A model generated the notes under the pieces. The model did no database searches, was not told the DNA's origin, and saw only the letters and a list, made by a program, of their open reading frames with translations. A stretch of 64,000 nucleotides of DNA from Methanococcoides sp. EBM-47 (GTDB lineage: Archaea; Halobacteriota; Methanosarcinia; Methanosarcinales; Methanosarcinaceae), in the NCBI GenBank assembly GCA_001896725.1, contig MPPA01000018.1:1-64000 (forward strand), read 5' to 3'. Numbering within the stretch: position 1 is the first letter of the stretch; every line of letters starts with the position of its first letter. This document shows positions 34,873-43,220 of this stretch, one piece after another. Made by a program: the position numbers and the translations under genes.

Positions 34873-35304
34873 ATGATATACATAGCCATAGATGGGGACA
34901 ATATTCATCATAAATTTGAGAAATGTTTGCTTCAGAACGATGAAAAGAACATCATTAGGACAAGTATGGAGATAACGAATACGATTGACAGGATCATTAA
35001 TCATTTGCAACATGAAAAAATGAAAATAGTTTTCTCTGCAGATGATCTCATTTTATGTAGATGTGATGCAGTTGACCTGATAGAACTATCCAATTACTTG
35101 GAGAGAATGAGTAATGCAGTTTCTGTTGGAATTGGAGATACTTTATAAAAGACATATATTGCTTTCAAGTATGCAAGGTCCACTGGAAGGAATATTATTG
35201 TTAAATACACTTTCAATAACAAATTAGAGGCCTTTGATCTGAACACCGTGGCTCAGCACTCATCCTGTTTTGCAGAAGGATCTGATATGTGTCCTGTACA
35301 ATAA
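34873..35304 (+). pseudogene. mCpol-like nucleotide cyclase gene interrupted by TAA
   Basis: A 143-codon frame with TAA at codon 92 (35146-35148). Before the stop: YIAIDGDNI near the N-terminus (metal-binding Asp-Gly-Asp), VFSADDLI (in place of the GGDD-type turn) and SVGIGDTL; after it KTYIAFKYARSTGRNI continues exactly as the family pattern would. This matches my memory of mCpol (minimal CRISPR polymerase), a GGDEF/Cas10-like cyclase in cyclic-nucleotide anti-phage systems including Panoptes. No membrane effector or other defence gene lies next to it: trpD and cobQ flank it. GAGGGAG before the ATG and the intact C-terminal half suggest recent loss or a base error. Family call from memory only. 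Confidence 0.6.
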
Positions 35305-35319
35305 GGCCCTACTTTAATT

Positions 35320-36804
35320 TTAAGGTAAACTTTCCTCGATCATCTCATAGACCTTATCCATGTCCAGGCAACTGCGCACGATATCGGCAAGTTCCTTATA
35401 TGCTTCTTCTTCGGTGGTGGCCACTTCTGGATGGAACTCCACCCCTTTCTTTTCTGTCAGGTATGTCATCAGAGCAGTCCTTATATTGCTGTTCTCGAAC
35501 AGGCCATGCAGATACGTTCCTATGACAGTACCGCTCTCATCGATGCTGCCATCATCATCGAAGGCGGTCCTTGAGGTCATTGTTTTGCCCATGTGGATCT
35601 CATAACCCCACACTTCCTCACCCTTGATATGATGGAATATGGGTCCCTCTGCAACCACGTTCTTTTTCACCTGGGTGGTGGTCTTCCTATAATCATCAAA
35701 GGTTGTCTCCACGTCAAGCAGCCCCAGCCCCTCATAATCCGCCCTCTGGCCATTCTCTATACCAGAGTCATGCAAGGTCTTTCCAAGCATCTGGTAACCA
35801 CCACATATTCCGAAAATGGGCACCTTGTTATACAAGTTCCGGATCTGCCTATCCATACCACTTGCTTTAAGGTCCAAAAGATCACTTATAGTGTTCTTAG
35901 TTCCCGGAAGGATTATGCAATCCGGAGTGCCAAGGTCCTCGTGCAGTTCCACATATCTCACTTTTGCCAGCCGCTCCAAAGGCTCAAAGTCCGTGAAATT
36001 AGATATGCGTGGAAGCCGAATAACTGCAATATCCACATCGTTAAGGCTGCTCGAAAACGCATTCCTATTTTTCGAGATGATGGCCATGGAGTCTTCGGAC
36101 GGGATATTGAGCTTGTAATAAGGCAGAACTCCTAATACGGGAATGCCTGTCATCTCCTCCAGCTGCCTTAACCCGGGCTCCAGAATGGCCGGATCACCTC
36201 TGAACTTATTGATAACAAAGCCCTTTACATTACTGCGTATGTCATCGGGTAACAGCGCAACTGTGCCATAGAGGCTTGCGAAAACTCCACCTGATTCGAT
36301 ATTGCCCACTAGGATGATAGGGGCATGCGTAAGCCTTGCTGTGCCCACATTCACGATGTCTCGATCATAAAGATTGATCTCCGCAGCTCCTCCGGCCCCT
36401 TCCATGACAATGAGCTCGTATTTCTCACCAAGCCTATCAAGAGCCCCTTTTACAACTTCCATTGTTTCCGAGATAGAATCATAGTAATTGCCTGCGGATT
36501 TATCAGCATATGGCTCACCAAGAATGATAACCTGCGATGTCCTGTCACCTTTAGGTTTCAGAAGCACTGGATTCATATCCGCTGTAGGATCAATCCCTGC
36601 CGCTTTAGCCTGTACGGCTTGTGCTATACCTATTTCCTTACCATCTTTAGTGATCCAGGAATTGAGGCTCATGTTCTGTGCTTTGAACGGAGCCACTTTG
36701 TATCTCTCTGAAAGTATCTTGCAAAGGCCAGTGACCATTATGCTTTTGCCTACATCCGAAGCAGTTCCCAGTACCAGTAATTTTTTAGTACTTTTGTCAG
36801 TCAT
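35320..36804 (-). CDS. cobQ: Cobyric acid synthase CobQ/CbiP
   Basis: A 494-residue glutamine- and ATP-dependent amidase that amidates four side chains of adenosylcobyrinic diamide. The N-terminal synthetase domain has GTASDVGKSIMVTGLC and FKAQNMSLNSW; the C-terminal amidotransferase has FGICGGYQMLG (nucleophilic Cys) and YLHGLFEN (His). ATG at 36804 after AAGG is used; TTG codons upstream are less likely. Divergent from the cbiT operon, with which it shares a 120-bp promoter region (TATA-like CATAAAAC near 36857-36865 for this gene). Confidence 0.95.
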   Translation of the reverse strand: MTDKSTKKLLVLGTASDVGKSIMVTGLCKILSERYKVAPFKAQNMSLNSWITKDGKEIGIAQAVQAKAAGIDPTADMNPVLLKPKGDRTSQVIILGEPYADKSAGNYYDSISETMEVVKGALDRLGEKYELIVMEGAGGAAEINLYDRDIVNVGTARLTHAPIILVGNIESGGVFASLYGTVALLPDDIRSNVKGFVINKFRGDPAILEPGLRQLEEMTGIPVLGVLPYYKLNIPSEDSMAIISKNRNAFSSSLNDVDIAVIRLPRISNFTDFEPLERLAKVRYVELHEDLGTPDCIILPGTKNTISDLLDLKASGMDRQIRNLYNKVPIFGICGGYQMLGKTLHDSGIENGQRADYEGLGLLDVETTFDDYRKTTTQVKKNVVAEGPIFHHIKGEEVWGYEIHMGKTMTSRTAFDDDGSIDESGTVIGTYLHGLFENSNIRTALMTYLTEKKGVEFHPEVATTEEEAYKELADIVRSCLDMDKVYEMIEESLP

Positions 36805-36924
36805 ATCCAACAACCTTTTAACATGGAAAGCTTTTGTGTTAAAGAAGATTTCTCACAAGTTTTATGAGGAACAACTTATATCTACTTAACTCCAGAACTC
36901 CAGTTTACTTAAATCAGGTGGAAC

Positions 36925-37476
36925 ATGTTTGATCTTTTACGTGTAAGCGGCGGCCCAACAAAACCGGAAATAATCGCTATCGCTGTCTCTAAACTAGAAC
37001 TAAGGGAAGGTGATGCGTTCTTTGATGTAGGGTGCGGTACAGGTGCTGTGTCAATTGAAGCAAGTTCACTTGTTAAGAACTTACATATCACTGCGATAGA
37101 TGCAAGGAAAGAGGCTATTGAAGTAGCAAGGAAAAATTTCGAAGCATTTAAGATACCGAACGTGGATTTGGTCTTCGGCGAATCCTCTGAGGTCATTGGA
37201 CAAGCAGAAAAAGTAGATTGCGCCTTCGTAGGAGGGTCTAAGAACATCCTGGAGGTGTTGGATACTCTTGCAGCAAAGAATGCCCGTAGTATAGTCGTGG
37301 ATGCTGTACGTATAGAGACCGTAGTAAGGGTCATACAAAGGATGAAGGAGCTTGGCATATTTCGTGAAGTCCTCCACGTAATGGTATCCCGTGGGGCTGA
37401 CCTTGTGGGCGAGACCATGTTCAGGCCTGAGAATCCGGTGTACATTATTGTCGGAGGAACAGACAAAACGAATTAA
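36925..37476 (+). CDS. cbiT: Cobalt-precorrin C15-methyltransferase (decarboxylating) CbiT
   Basis: A 183-residue class I methyltransferase: FDVGCGTGAVSIEASS is motif I and ITAIDARKEAIEVA motif II. It methylates C15 and decarboxylates the C12 side chain of the corrin precursor. RVSGGPTKPEI at the N-terminus is a CbiT hallmark. ATG preceded by AGGTGG; TATA element near 36871-36877. First gene of the cbiT-L-F-G-G'-H-C operon. Confidence 0.94.
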   Translation: MFDLLRVSGGPTKPEIIAIAVSKLELREGDAFFDVGCGTGAVSIEASSLVKNLHITAIDARKEAIEVARKNFEAFKIPNVDLVFGESSEVIGQAEKVDCAFVGGSKNILEVLDTLAAKNARSIVVDAVRIETVVRVIQRMKELGIFREVLHVMVSRGADLVGETMFRPENPVYIIVGGTDKTN

Positions 37477-37492
37477 GAGGAGAATCAAATAA

Positions 37493-38101
37493 ATGCTGAT
37501 AGGAGTTGGACTTGGACCGGGATCCCCGGAACTTCTTACATTGAAGGCTGTAGAGACCCTAAAGAAAAGCCACAAAGTATACGTGCCCGGCAGACTGGCT
37601 GCGGACCTTGTTGCCCCATATGCTAAGGCGGAGATCCTTGATTTCCCTATGCTTACCGATTATAATGTCCTCAATGAGATATGGACAAAGAACGCTGAGC
37701 TTATAGCAGAGGAGGCCAGGCACAATCTCGTATCCTTTGGACTTATAGGCGATCCGAATTTCTTCTCTACCTTCACACATCTTAAAAGAGTGATGAACAG
37801 GCTATACCCGGATATAGAGACATCAACAATACCGGGCATCAGTTCCATTACGTCCTTCGCTTCCAGAGCAGATGTAGAGATAGATGCTTCATTTGAGGTT
37901 AGTGACGGTTCCCAGAAGGGCTATAAGATAGTCCTAAAGGCTACCAGGCCCTTGGAGATCATAGGCTCCATGAAAAATGAAGGCTACAAGAGGTTCATGT
38001 TCGCCCAGCGCCTGTTCATGGAAGACGAAGTGATCATCAAGGAGTTAGAAGATATCCCTGAAAAAGGTAATTACTTCAGCATAGTGTTCGGACAGAAATG
38101 A
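37493..38101 (+). CDS. cbiL: Cobalt-precorrin-2 C20-methyltransferase CbiL
   Basis: A 202-residue tetrapyrrole methylase with the N-terminal GVGLGPGSPELLTLKAVE motif, the GDPNFFSTF loop and PGISSITSFAS, all characteristic of CbiL/CobI. It adds the C20 methyl group early in corrin synthesis. Begins 16 bp after cbiT with AGAGGAGA upstream. Confidence 0.93.
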   Translation: MLIGVGLGPGSPELLTLKAVETLKKSHKVYVPGRLAADLVAPYAKAEILDFPMLTDYNVLNEIWTKNAELIAEEARHNLVSFGLIGDPNFFSTFTHLKRVMNRLYPDIETSTIPGISSITSFASRADVEIDASFEVSDGSQKGYKIVLKATRPLEIIGSMKNEGYKRFMFAQRLFMEDEVIIKELEDIPEKGNYFSIVFGQK

Positions 38102-38122
38102 ACAAAATGGAGGATAGATGTA

Positions 38123-38854
38123 ATGGCTCGTAAGGTGTATTTTGTGGGCTCTGGCCCGGGCAATGCTAAGTATATCACTGTCATGGGAAAAGAACTTCTG
38201 GAACAGGCGGACCTGGTCATATATGCAGGTTCTCTTGTGAACCCGGAAGTGCTTAATTATTCAAAGGGTGAAAAAATAGATAGCTATGGACTCACCCTGG
38301 ATGAAACGAACAAATTGATGGTTGAGGCTCTGGATGCTGGAAAAAATGTCGTGCGCCTGCACAGTGGTGATCCCTCGCTCTATGGTTCAATAGTGGAACA
38401 GATAGAAGAGTTGAAGAAATATGATGTCGAAGTTGAGGTCATTCCAGGGGTCTCCTCGGTCTTTGCAACCGCTGCAGCGCTTAAAACCCAGCTCACCCTT
38501 AACAATGTTACAGAAACCCTGATCATCACAAGGCCCGCAGGCAAGACCCTGGAAGAGGACCAGATCAAGGAACTTTCCCGGCATAATGCCACTATGGCGG
38601 TTTTCCTGGGCACGCAGAAGATAGAGGAGATCATGAAAAAAGTGGAGTATAGCCCTGATACTCCAGTGGCTGTAGTATTCCACGCATCTTGGCCTGATCA
38701 GAAGATCATCATCGGAACTGTGTCTGACATCGCTCAGAAGGTCAAGGATGAAGGCATAAAACGCTCAGCTATGATCCTCATTGGAGGGGTGGTAGACCCC
38801 AAGAACTATGGGAGGTCTTATCTATACGGAGTAGCACAAGAGCCGCTGTCATAA
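38123..38854 (+). CDS. cbiF: Cobalt-precorrin-4 C11-methyltransferase CbiF
   Basis: A 243-residue tetrapyrrole methylase: [39 protein letters not shown] and [11 protein letters not shown] are the CbiF/CobM signatures. Methylates C11. ATG with GGAGG upstream. Its last codons overlap the probable 5' end of cbiG. Confidence 0.95.
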   Translation: MARKVYFVGSGPGNAKYITVMGKELLEQADLVIYAGSLVNPEVLNYSKGEKIDSYGLTLDETNKLMVEALDAGKNVVRLHSGDPSLYGSIVEQIEELKKYDVEVEVIPGVSSVFATAAALKTQLTLNNVTETLIITRPAGKTLEEDQIKELSRHNATMAVFLGTQKIEEIMKKVEYSPDTPVAVVFHASWPDQKIIIGTVSDIAQKVKDEGIKRSAMILIGGVVDPKNYGRSYLYGVAQEPLS

Positions 38855-39363
38855 CCTTTGAGAGGAACCTGGAGGTTGCCCGGCGTATAGCCAGGCACAT
38901 TGATGCAGATATCCTATTATATGAAAAAGAGATATTCAGGAAGGCATTTGAGGAATACGATGCAATTGTGGCGGTCTTTGCAACTGGCATAGTGGTAAGG
39001 GATATAGCACCATACATCCAGAACAAATGGAAGGACCCTGCTGTAGTTGTAGTGGACTCTAATCTCAACTTTGCCATTTCCCTTTTGGGAGGACATCATG
39101 GTGCCAACGATCTGGTCCGCAAGATCGCGGAAATTGGCGCAGTTCCTGTTATCACCACAGCCACAGAGGTACATAATCGTAACTCTGTGGAGGGCATTGC
39201 CAAGGTACTGGGATGCGATATCGTGAACAAGGATTCCACCCGGCAGGTCAACTGTTCCCTGCTGGAACAGGATGTAGAAGTACTTGAGATAAAAGGGCCT
39301 AAGATCGTGGTGGTTGGCGATGATGTGTCTGTGCTGAAAAAGGAAAAGGCGGAAAAGAGATGA
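38824..39363 (+). CDS. cbiG: Cobalt-precorrin 5A hydrolase CbiG, N-terminal domain, non-standard start
   Basis: Encodes the CbiG N-terminal and middle region: [52 protein letters not shown], characteristic of the enzyme that opens the delta-lactone of cobalt-precorrin-5A and releases acetaldehyde. The conserved N-terminus lies upstream of the first standard start in frame (GTG 38968, which would remove about 48 residues). No ATG, GTG or TTG exists between 38761 and 38968. ATA at 38824, 8 bases after GGAGG, is the best candidate, giving 179 residues and a 31-bp overlap with cbiF; ATA at 38851, overlapping the cbiF stop as ATAA, is second. Start remains uncertain. Confidence 0.75.
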   Translation: MRSSTRAAVITFERNLEVARRIARHIDADILLYEKEIFRKAFEEYDAIVAVFATGIVVRDIAPYIQNKWKDPAVVVVDSNLNFAISLLGGHHGANDLVRKIAEIGAVPVITTATEVHNRNSVEGIAKVLGCDIVNKDSTRQVNCSLLEQDVEVLEIKGPKIVVVGDDVSVLKKEKAEKR

Positions 39364-39713
39364 TCATCGGTATTGGAGCCAGGCGAGGAGTCAACAAAGA
39401 AGAGGTCATATCTGCCATTGAGGCCGCACTTGCAGAAGTGAAAAAAAAGACCGATGACATAGACATGTTTGCTTCATCAAAGTTAAAGGAAAATGAAACT
39501 GGTCTACTTGAAGCTGTCGATCTGCTCGGGAAGGATATTAAGTTCCTTTCAGAGGAGGAAATCAATCTTTATGATGCGCCATCCGGGTCCCAGGCAAATC
39601 GGTTCGGTTTGACAGGGGTGGCAGAACCATCTGCTTTGGCGCTTTCTAAAAAAAAGGAATTGATCTTAAGGAAGAAGGTATATGGAAGGATCACAATCGC
39701 AATCGCAGAATAA
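39360..39713 (+). CDS. cbiG: CbiG C-terminal domain as a separate gene (CobE-like)
   Basis: A 117-residue protein equal to the CbiG C-terminal domain, which also exists alone as Cob[21 protein letters not shown] at the N-terminus, FASSKLKENETGLLE in the middle, GLTGVAEPSALAL near the end. Its ATG overlaps the stop of the N-terminal part as ATGA, so the two halves of a usually single CbiG are made as coupled polypeptides. In CbiG this domain supports the hydrolase; its own role is not clear. Confidence 0.85.
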   Translation: MIIGIGARRGVNKEEVISAIEAALAEVKKKTDDIDMFASSKLKENETGLLEAVDLLGKDIKFLSEEEINLYDAPSGSQANRFGLTGVAEPSALALSKKKELILRKKVYGRITIAIAE

Positions 39714-40488
39714 GACCTCTGCTGGAAAAGGGAGATTGTATATAATTGGCATTGGACCTGGTTCTGTGCCACAGATGACAATTGCCGCCAGAGATGTATT
39801 GATGGGCTCTGACTACATAGTAGGCAACGGTACATATCTTGACCAGATCGCAGAGCTGATCGACAAACAGGAGATAATCCGCAGCGCTATGGGTAAGGAA
39901 GTGGACAGAGCTATCAAGGCGGTGCAACTATCCAAGAACAAGGTAGTATCTATGATCAGTGGAGGAGATGCCAACGTCTATGGCATGGCCGGACTGGTGC
40001 TGGAAGTAGCAGAACATGAAGGCCTTGATGTAGATATTGAAGTACTCCCAGGTGTTACAGCCATCACTGCAGCAGCAAGTGTGCTGGGTGCTCCCATAGT
40101 AAACGATTTTGCTGTAATCAGTTTAAGTGACCTGCTCACACCCTGGGAGGTCATTGAAAAAAGATTACATGCAGCAGCTTCTGCAGATTTCGTGATATCA
40201 CTCTATAATCCAAAAAGCAGACAACGCAAATCTAATTTCTCCCAGGCCATAGACATAATAAAAGAATATAAGAATAGTACAGTGCCTGTGGGTCTTGTAA
40301 AGAATGCATTAAGGGGCACTGAGCAGGACTATATTGTCACCACCCTGGAAGAAGTTATGAACTATAATGACTGGGTGGACATGAGCACCACGATCCTGAT
40401 AGCTAATAACGAGTCCAGGATATGGGAAAACAATAATGGGAAAAGGATCATCACTCCAAGGGGGTATCAGAGAAAATATGACTACTAA
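39682..40488 (+). CDS. cbiH: Cobalt-precorrin-3 C17-methyltransferase CbiH
   Basis: A 268-residue tetrapyrrole methylase with a Ser/Gln-rich start followed by LYIIGIGPGSVPQMT, VSMISGGDANVYGMAG, VLPGVTAITAAAS and SLYNPKSRQRK, the CbiH/CobJ signatures. It methylates C17 and contracts the macrocycle. Overlaps the cbiG C-terminal gene by 32 bp. Confidence 0.94.
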   Translation: MEGSQSQSQNKTSAGKGRLYIIGIGPGSVPQMTIAARDVLMGSDYIVGNGTYLDQIAELIDKQEIIRSAMGKEVDRAIKAVQLSKNKVVSMISGGDANVYGMAGLVLEVAEHEGLDVDIEVLPGVTAITAAASVLGAPIVNDFAVISLSDLLTPWEVIEKRLHAAASADFVISLYNPKSRQRKSNFSQAIDIIKEYKNSTVPVGLVKNALRGTEQDYIVTTLEEVMNYNDWVDMSTTILIANNESRIWENNNGKRIITPRGYQRKYDY

Positions 40489-41203
40489 TAGCAAAAAGAA
40501 ATCAGATCCACCGGCTCTTGAAGAGCTTGTGGAGTTCACTACAAAGATCGATCCCACACTTATAGACATCTGCACCGACCTTGGTGCCCAGACCGATGAA
40601 GCAAAAGCTATCTACATGACAAGCCGCAACCTTGCTAAACAGATAGTAGGAGACAGGACCATTGAGGACAGGATACGCCAGCGTTGTATGGTTGCAGTGG
40701 GAGATCTTTCCATGGCATATCTTATGCATTTCAACAAAGACCCTGTGAGGGCTGGCGTGGAAGCCCTGAAGAAAGGTGCTCCTATATTCGTAGACATCAA
40801 TATGGTAAAATACGGAATCACTAAGAGGGGACACAAGTCCGAAGTAATCTGCGTGATGGACGAGGATGAGGATGCCGCCATTGCTAAGAAGTTCGGCATT
40901 ACAAGGACAGCAGCCGGCTTTCTTGCATGCAGGGACAGGCTGGAAGGCTCTATCATTGCTATAGGTAATGCTCCTTCGGCTGCTCTCGCAGTGTGCCGCA
41001 TGATAGAGCATGGTATAAGACCTGCTCTGGTCATAGCAACCCCTGTGGGCTTTGTGAATGCCGCTGAGTCCAAGGAAGTTGTCAGAGATACTGACATACC
41101 TTCCATCACATGCATCGGCACCAGGGGCGGAACTCCCATTGTAGTTGCCTGCGTGAACGAACTTGTAGCCATTGCCAATGTAAAGGATGAATGCGAAGAA
41201 TGA
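40478..41203 (+). CDS. cbiC: Cobalt-precorrin-8 methylmutase CbiC, active-site His not seen
   Basis: A 241-residue CbiC/CobH-family protein that should move a methyl group from C11 to C12. The C-terminal half is typical: IAIGNAPSAALAVC, TPVGFVNAAESKEV, GTRGGTPIVVACVN. In CobH and Salmonella CbiC a catalytic His lies in the motif R-V/M-I-H; here the aligned segment is RCMVAVGD and Val72 takes the place of His. Either this clade uses other chemistry or the alignment differs. The ATG at 40478 lies within the last codons of cbiH; an upstream start at 40436 is unlikely. Confidence 0.87.
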   Translation: MTTNSKKKSDPPALEELVEFTTKIDPTLIDICTDLGAQTDEAKAIYMTSRNLAKQIVGDRTIEDRIRQRCMVAVGDLSMAYLMHFNKDPVRAGVEALKKGAPIFVDINMVKYGITKRGHKSEVICVMDEDEDAAIAKKFGITRTAAGFLACRDRLEGSIIAIGNAPSAALAVCRMIEHGIRPALVIATPVGFVNAAESKEVVRDTDIPSITCIGTRGGTPIVVACVNELVAIANVKDECEE

Positions 41204-41236
41204 TCTTCTCCACATTCACTTTATTGATATTCTTTT

Positions 41237-41920
41237 TTAAACCTGGAGCAATGTAATTATCTGGCTGGTGTATGCCATCCACAACCCCGCAAGTATCAGC
41301 AAAAAGCCTGCTATCTTTTTGACCAGGAAGTCATAGCGGGCAATTGTTCTTAATCTCATAGAGGATACGTTTGCAGAATATGCGATGATCAGCATGGGTA
41401 TTGCAAAACCGATCGAGTATATGAACAGCAGCGTTGCACCATAGGCCAGATTTCCCTGTATGGCCACCAATACCAATACACTTCCAAGTAATGGTCCGAC
41501 ACATGGTATCCAAATTATACCAAGAGAAAGTCCAAGCAGGATACCACCCAAAAGGCCTTGCCTTTCGGGATTATGTACCTTACTTGTGAAGGCAGATAAC
41601 CTGTTGAGAACCTGGAGATCAAAAAGCATGACTACCCCAAAAAGAACAATGGTAATGGAAGCTATCAGGTGTAAATAGGGAATGTAGCGTGTTAATAGTG
41701 CTCCAAAAGCAGATATAATCACGCCCATTGCTGTGAAGGAGATCGCCAGACCTGCTATCACCGCAAGGGGGCCATGTTTTCCTTCTTTTGTGGAAAACGC
41801 CAGAATAGCAGGGAGCAAAGGAAGCGTACATGGGGAAAGTACACTAACCATGCCTGCGAATAACACAGCAAGAGGATTAATATCCATGATCATATTCTTT
41901 GATCTGCCATTTTCTGTCAC
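41237..41920 (-). CDS. ccdA: CcdA/DsbD-like membrane thiol transporter
   Basis: A 227-residue six-helix membrane protein. The paired cysteines lie in SVLSPCTLPLLP and IIWIPCVGPLLG. It passes reducing power from cytoplasmic thioredoxin across the membrane, needed for haem attachment to c-type cytochromes and for extracytoplasmic thiol chemistry. Overlaps the thioredoxin-like gene by ATGA and is convergent with cbiC. Confidence 0.92.
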   Translation of the reverse strand: MTENGRSKNMIMDINPLAVLFAGMVSVLSPCTLPLLPAILAFSTKEGKHGPLAVIAGLAISFTAMGVIISAFGALLTRYIPYLHLIASITIVLFGVVMLFDLQVLNRLSAFTSKVHNPERQGLLGGILLGLSLGIIWIPCVGPLLGSVLVLVAIQGNLAYGATLLFIYSIGFAIPMLIIAYSANVSSMRLRTIARYDFLVKKIAGFLLILAGLWMAYTSQIITLLQV

Positions 41921-42390
41921 TTGTTCTGCCTTGACACAATGGCCATGTCCAAAGTTTTAGTAAGGATATCTTTCCCTGTTACACCGATGAACCTTGCAAT
42001 GTTCCTATCTTTGACAATATCACCATCATGCGTCATGTAGAGATACCCCTCAGGACCATTACCTACAATTACGAACATGTCAGGAACAGAATAGACATCA
42101 AAGACCATGGCAACTTCTGGATTTTTCCTTGTATCGATGTACATCACAGTAGCCTTTCCCGCATACTCCTGTGAGATTTCCTCTATAGTAGGTTTCATTA
42201 TCTTACATGCAGGACAAGCATCAAAACCAATGTCCACAAGAACAGGCCCTGAAATAAGTGCTTCATCTATTTGCAACAGGTCCTGGACATTCACTACTGT
42301 ACTGTTTCCGGAGGGCTCGGTTCCGCCATCAATACAACCAGAAACACTTATTAAGAATGCTACGATATAAAGGAAATGATATTTGTTCAT
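41917..42390 (-). CDS. Thioredoxin-like lipoprotein partner of CcdA
   Basis: A 157-residue lipoprotein: signal ending in ISVSGC, then a thioredoxin fold with active site CPAC in GFDACPACKIMKP and cis-Pro region YSVPDMFV. Likely anchored outside the membrane, receiving electrons from CcdA; may reduce apocytochrome or other surface protein thiols. The overlap with ccdA makes the pair one functional unit. Confidence 0.9.
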   Translation of the reverse strand: MNKYHFLYIVAFLISVSGCIDGGTEPSGNSTVVNVQDLLQIDEALISGPVLVDIGFDACPACKIMKPTIEEISQEYAGKATVMYIDTRKNPEVAMVFDVYSVPDMFVIVGNGPEGYLYMTHDGDIVKDRNIARFIGVTGKDILTKTLDMAIVSRQNK

Positions 42391-42478
42391 TGGCTCACCC
42401 GGGAATATCAGTTAGAATACTGATCTGTGTGAATATAGGTTTTATGGGATTAATGCAACAGTACAAAGCCATTGTGAT

Positions 42479-43165
42479 TCATTTATAATGGTTGATCACC
42501 TTCCACTTTAAGAGAACTCCTTCCTCTATCTTACCGGCAGATATGAGTTCAAGGGGCAGTGTACTATGTTCAATGAAACCTTGTCCATCCACCAGGGTGG
42601 GTGCTTTTTGACCTCCAATTATAACATTGCCCACAAAAGTATAGATCTCGTCCACAAGCCCACTTGAGAGCATAGCCCAGTTGAGAGTTGCCCCACCCTC
42701 GACCATTAAACGCTTTACCCCCAGCTTATACAACTGCTCCATAGCATTCGGAAGATCGACCGTTGTATCTCCACTGACGATGATCCTGGCTTTCTTGCTC
42801 AGTGCCTTTATATTATCAGGCGGTGCAGAAGAACTAACCACAACAACTCTTTCACCTTCACCCTTTTTGAAAATATCAGCTTTCAGAGAGATCCTTGCTT
42901 TACTGTCAATTACAACACGCATTGGATTTTCATTAAATCCCTTAGCTTTGCGTTCAGATTTTCTTTGTGAAGATTTTACTGTAAGGCTTGGATCATCGGC
43001 AAGAACGGTACCTATTCCAACCATGACAGCATCGGAAGTGGCCCGTAACTCATCCATGCGATCAAAATCAATATATCCTGAGATCCTCACCTGCTTTCGC
43101 TGCCATGTTGAGATTTTGCCATCTGCCGACATAGCAGAATTTATAAATGTAAATGGTCGCTTCAT
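42479..43165 (-). CDS. 2,5-diamino-6-ribosylamino-pyrimidinone 5'-phosphate reductase
   Basis: A 228-residue RibD C-terminal-type dehydrogenase. FTFINSAMSADGKIST starts it, then ATSDAVMVGIGTVLADDPSLTV, MRVVIDSKA and LMVEGGATLNW. In archaea the enzyme (arfC) reduces the ribose of the GTP-derived pyrimidine on the way to riboflavin and the deazaflavin coenzyme F420. The ATG at 43165 fits the family N-terminus; the longer frame from 43207 does not. Confidence 0.92.
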   Translation of the reverse strand: MKRPFTFINSAMSADGKISTWQRKQVRISGYIDFDRMDELRATSDAVMVGIGTVLADDPSLTVKSSQRKSERKAKGFNENPMRVVIDSKARISLKADIFKKGEGERVVVVSSSAPPDNIKALSKKARIIVSGDTTVDLPNAMEQLYKLGVKRLMVEGGATLNWAMLSSGLVDEIYTFVGNVIIGGQKAPTLVDGQGFIEHSTLPLELISAGKIEEGVLLKWKVINHYK

Positions 43166-43220
43166 GATAAGCCAACAATATAGAGAATAGCCGGATACCA
43201 AAGGCATCCGACAAAATGTA

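Noticed and set aside
40502-41215. Minus-strand 237-codon frame opposite cbiC
   Set aside because: Antisense to a well-recognised gene and without motif support.
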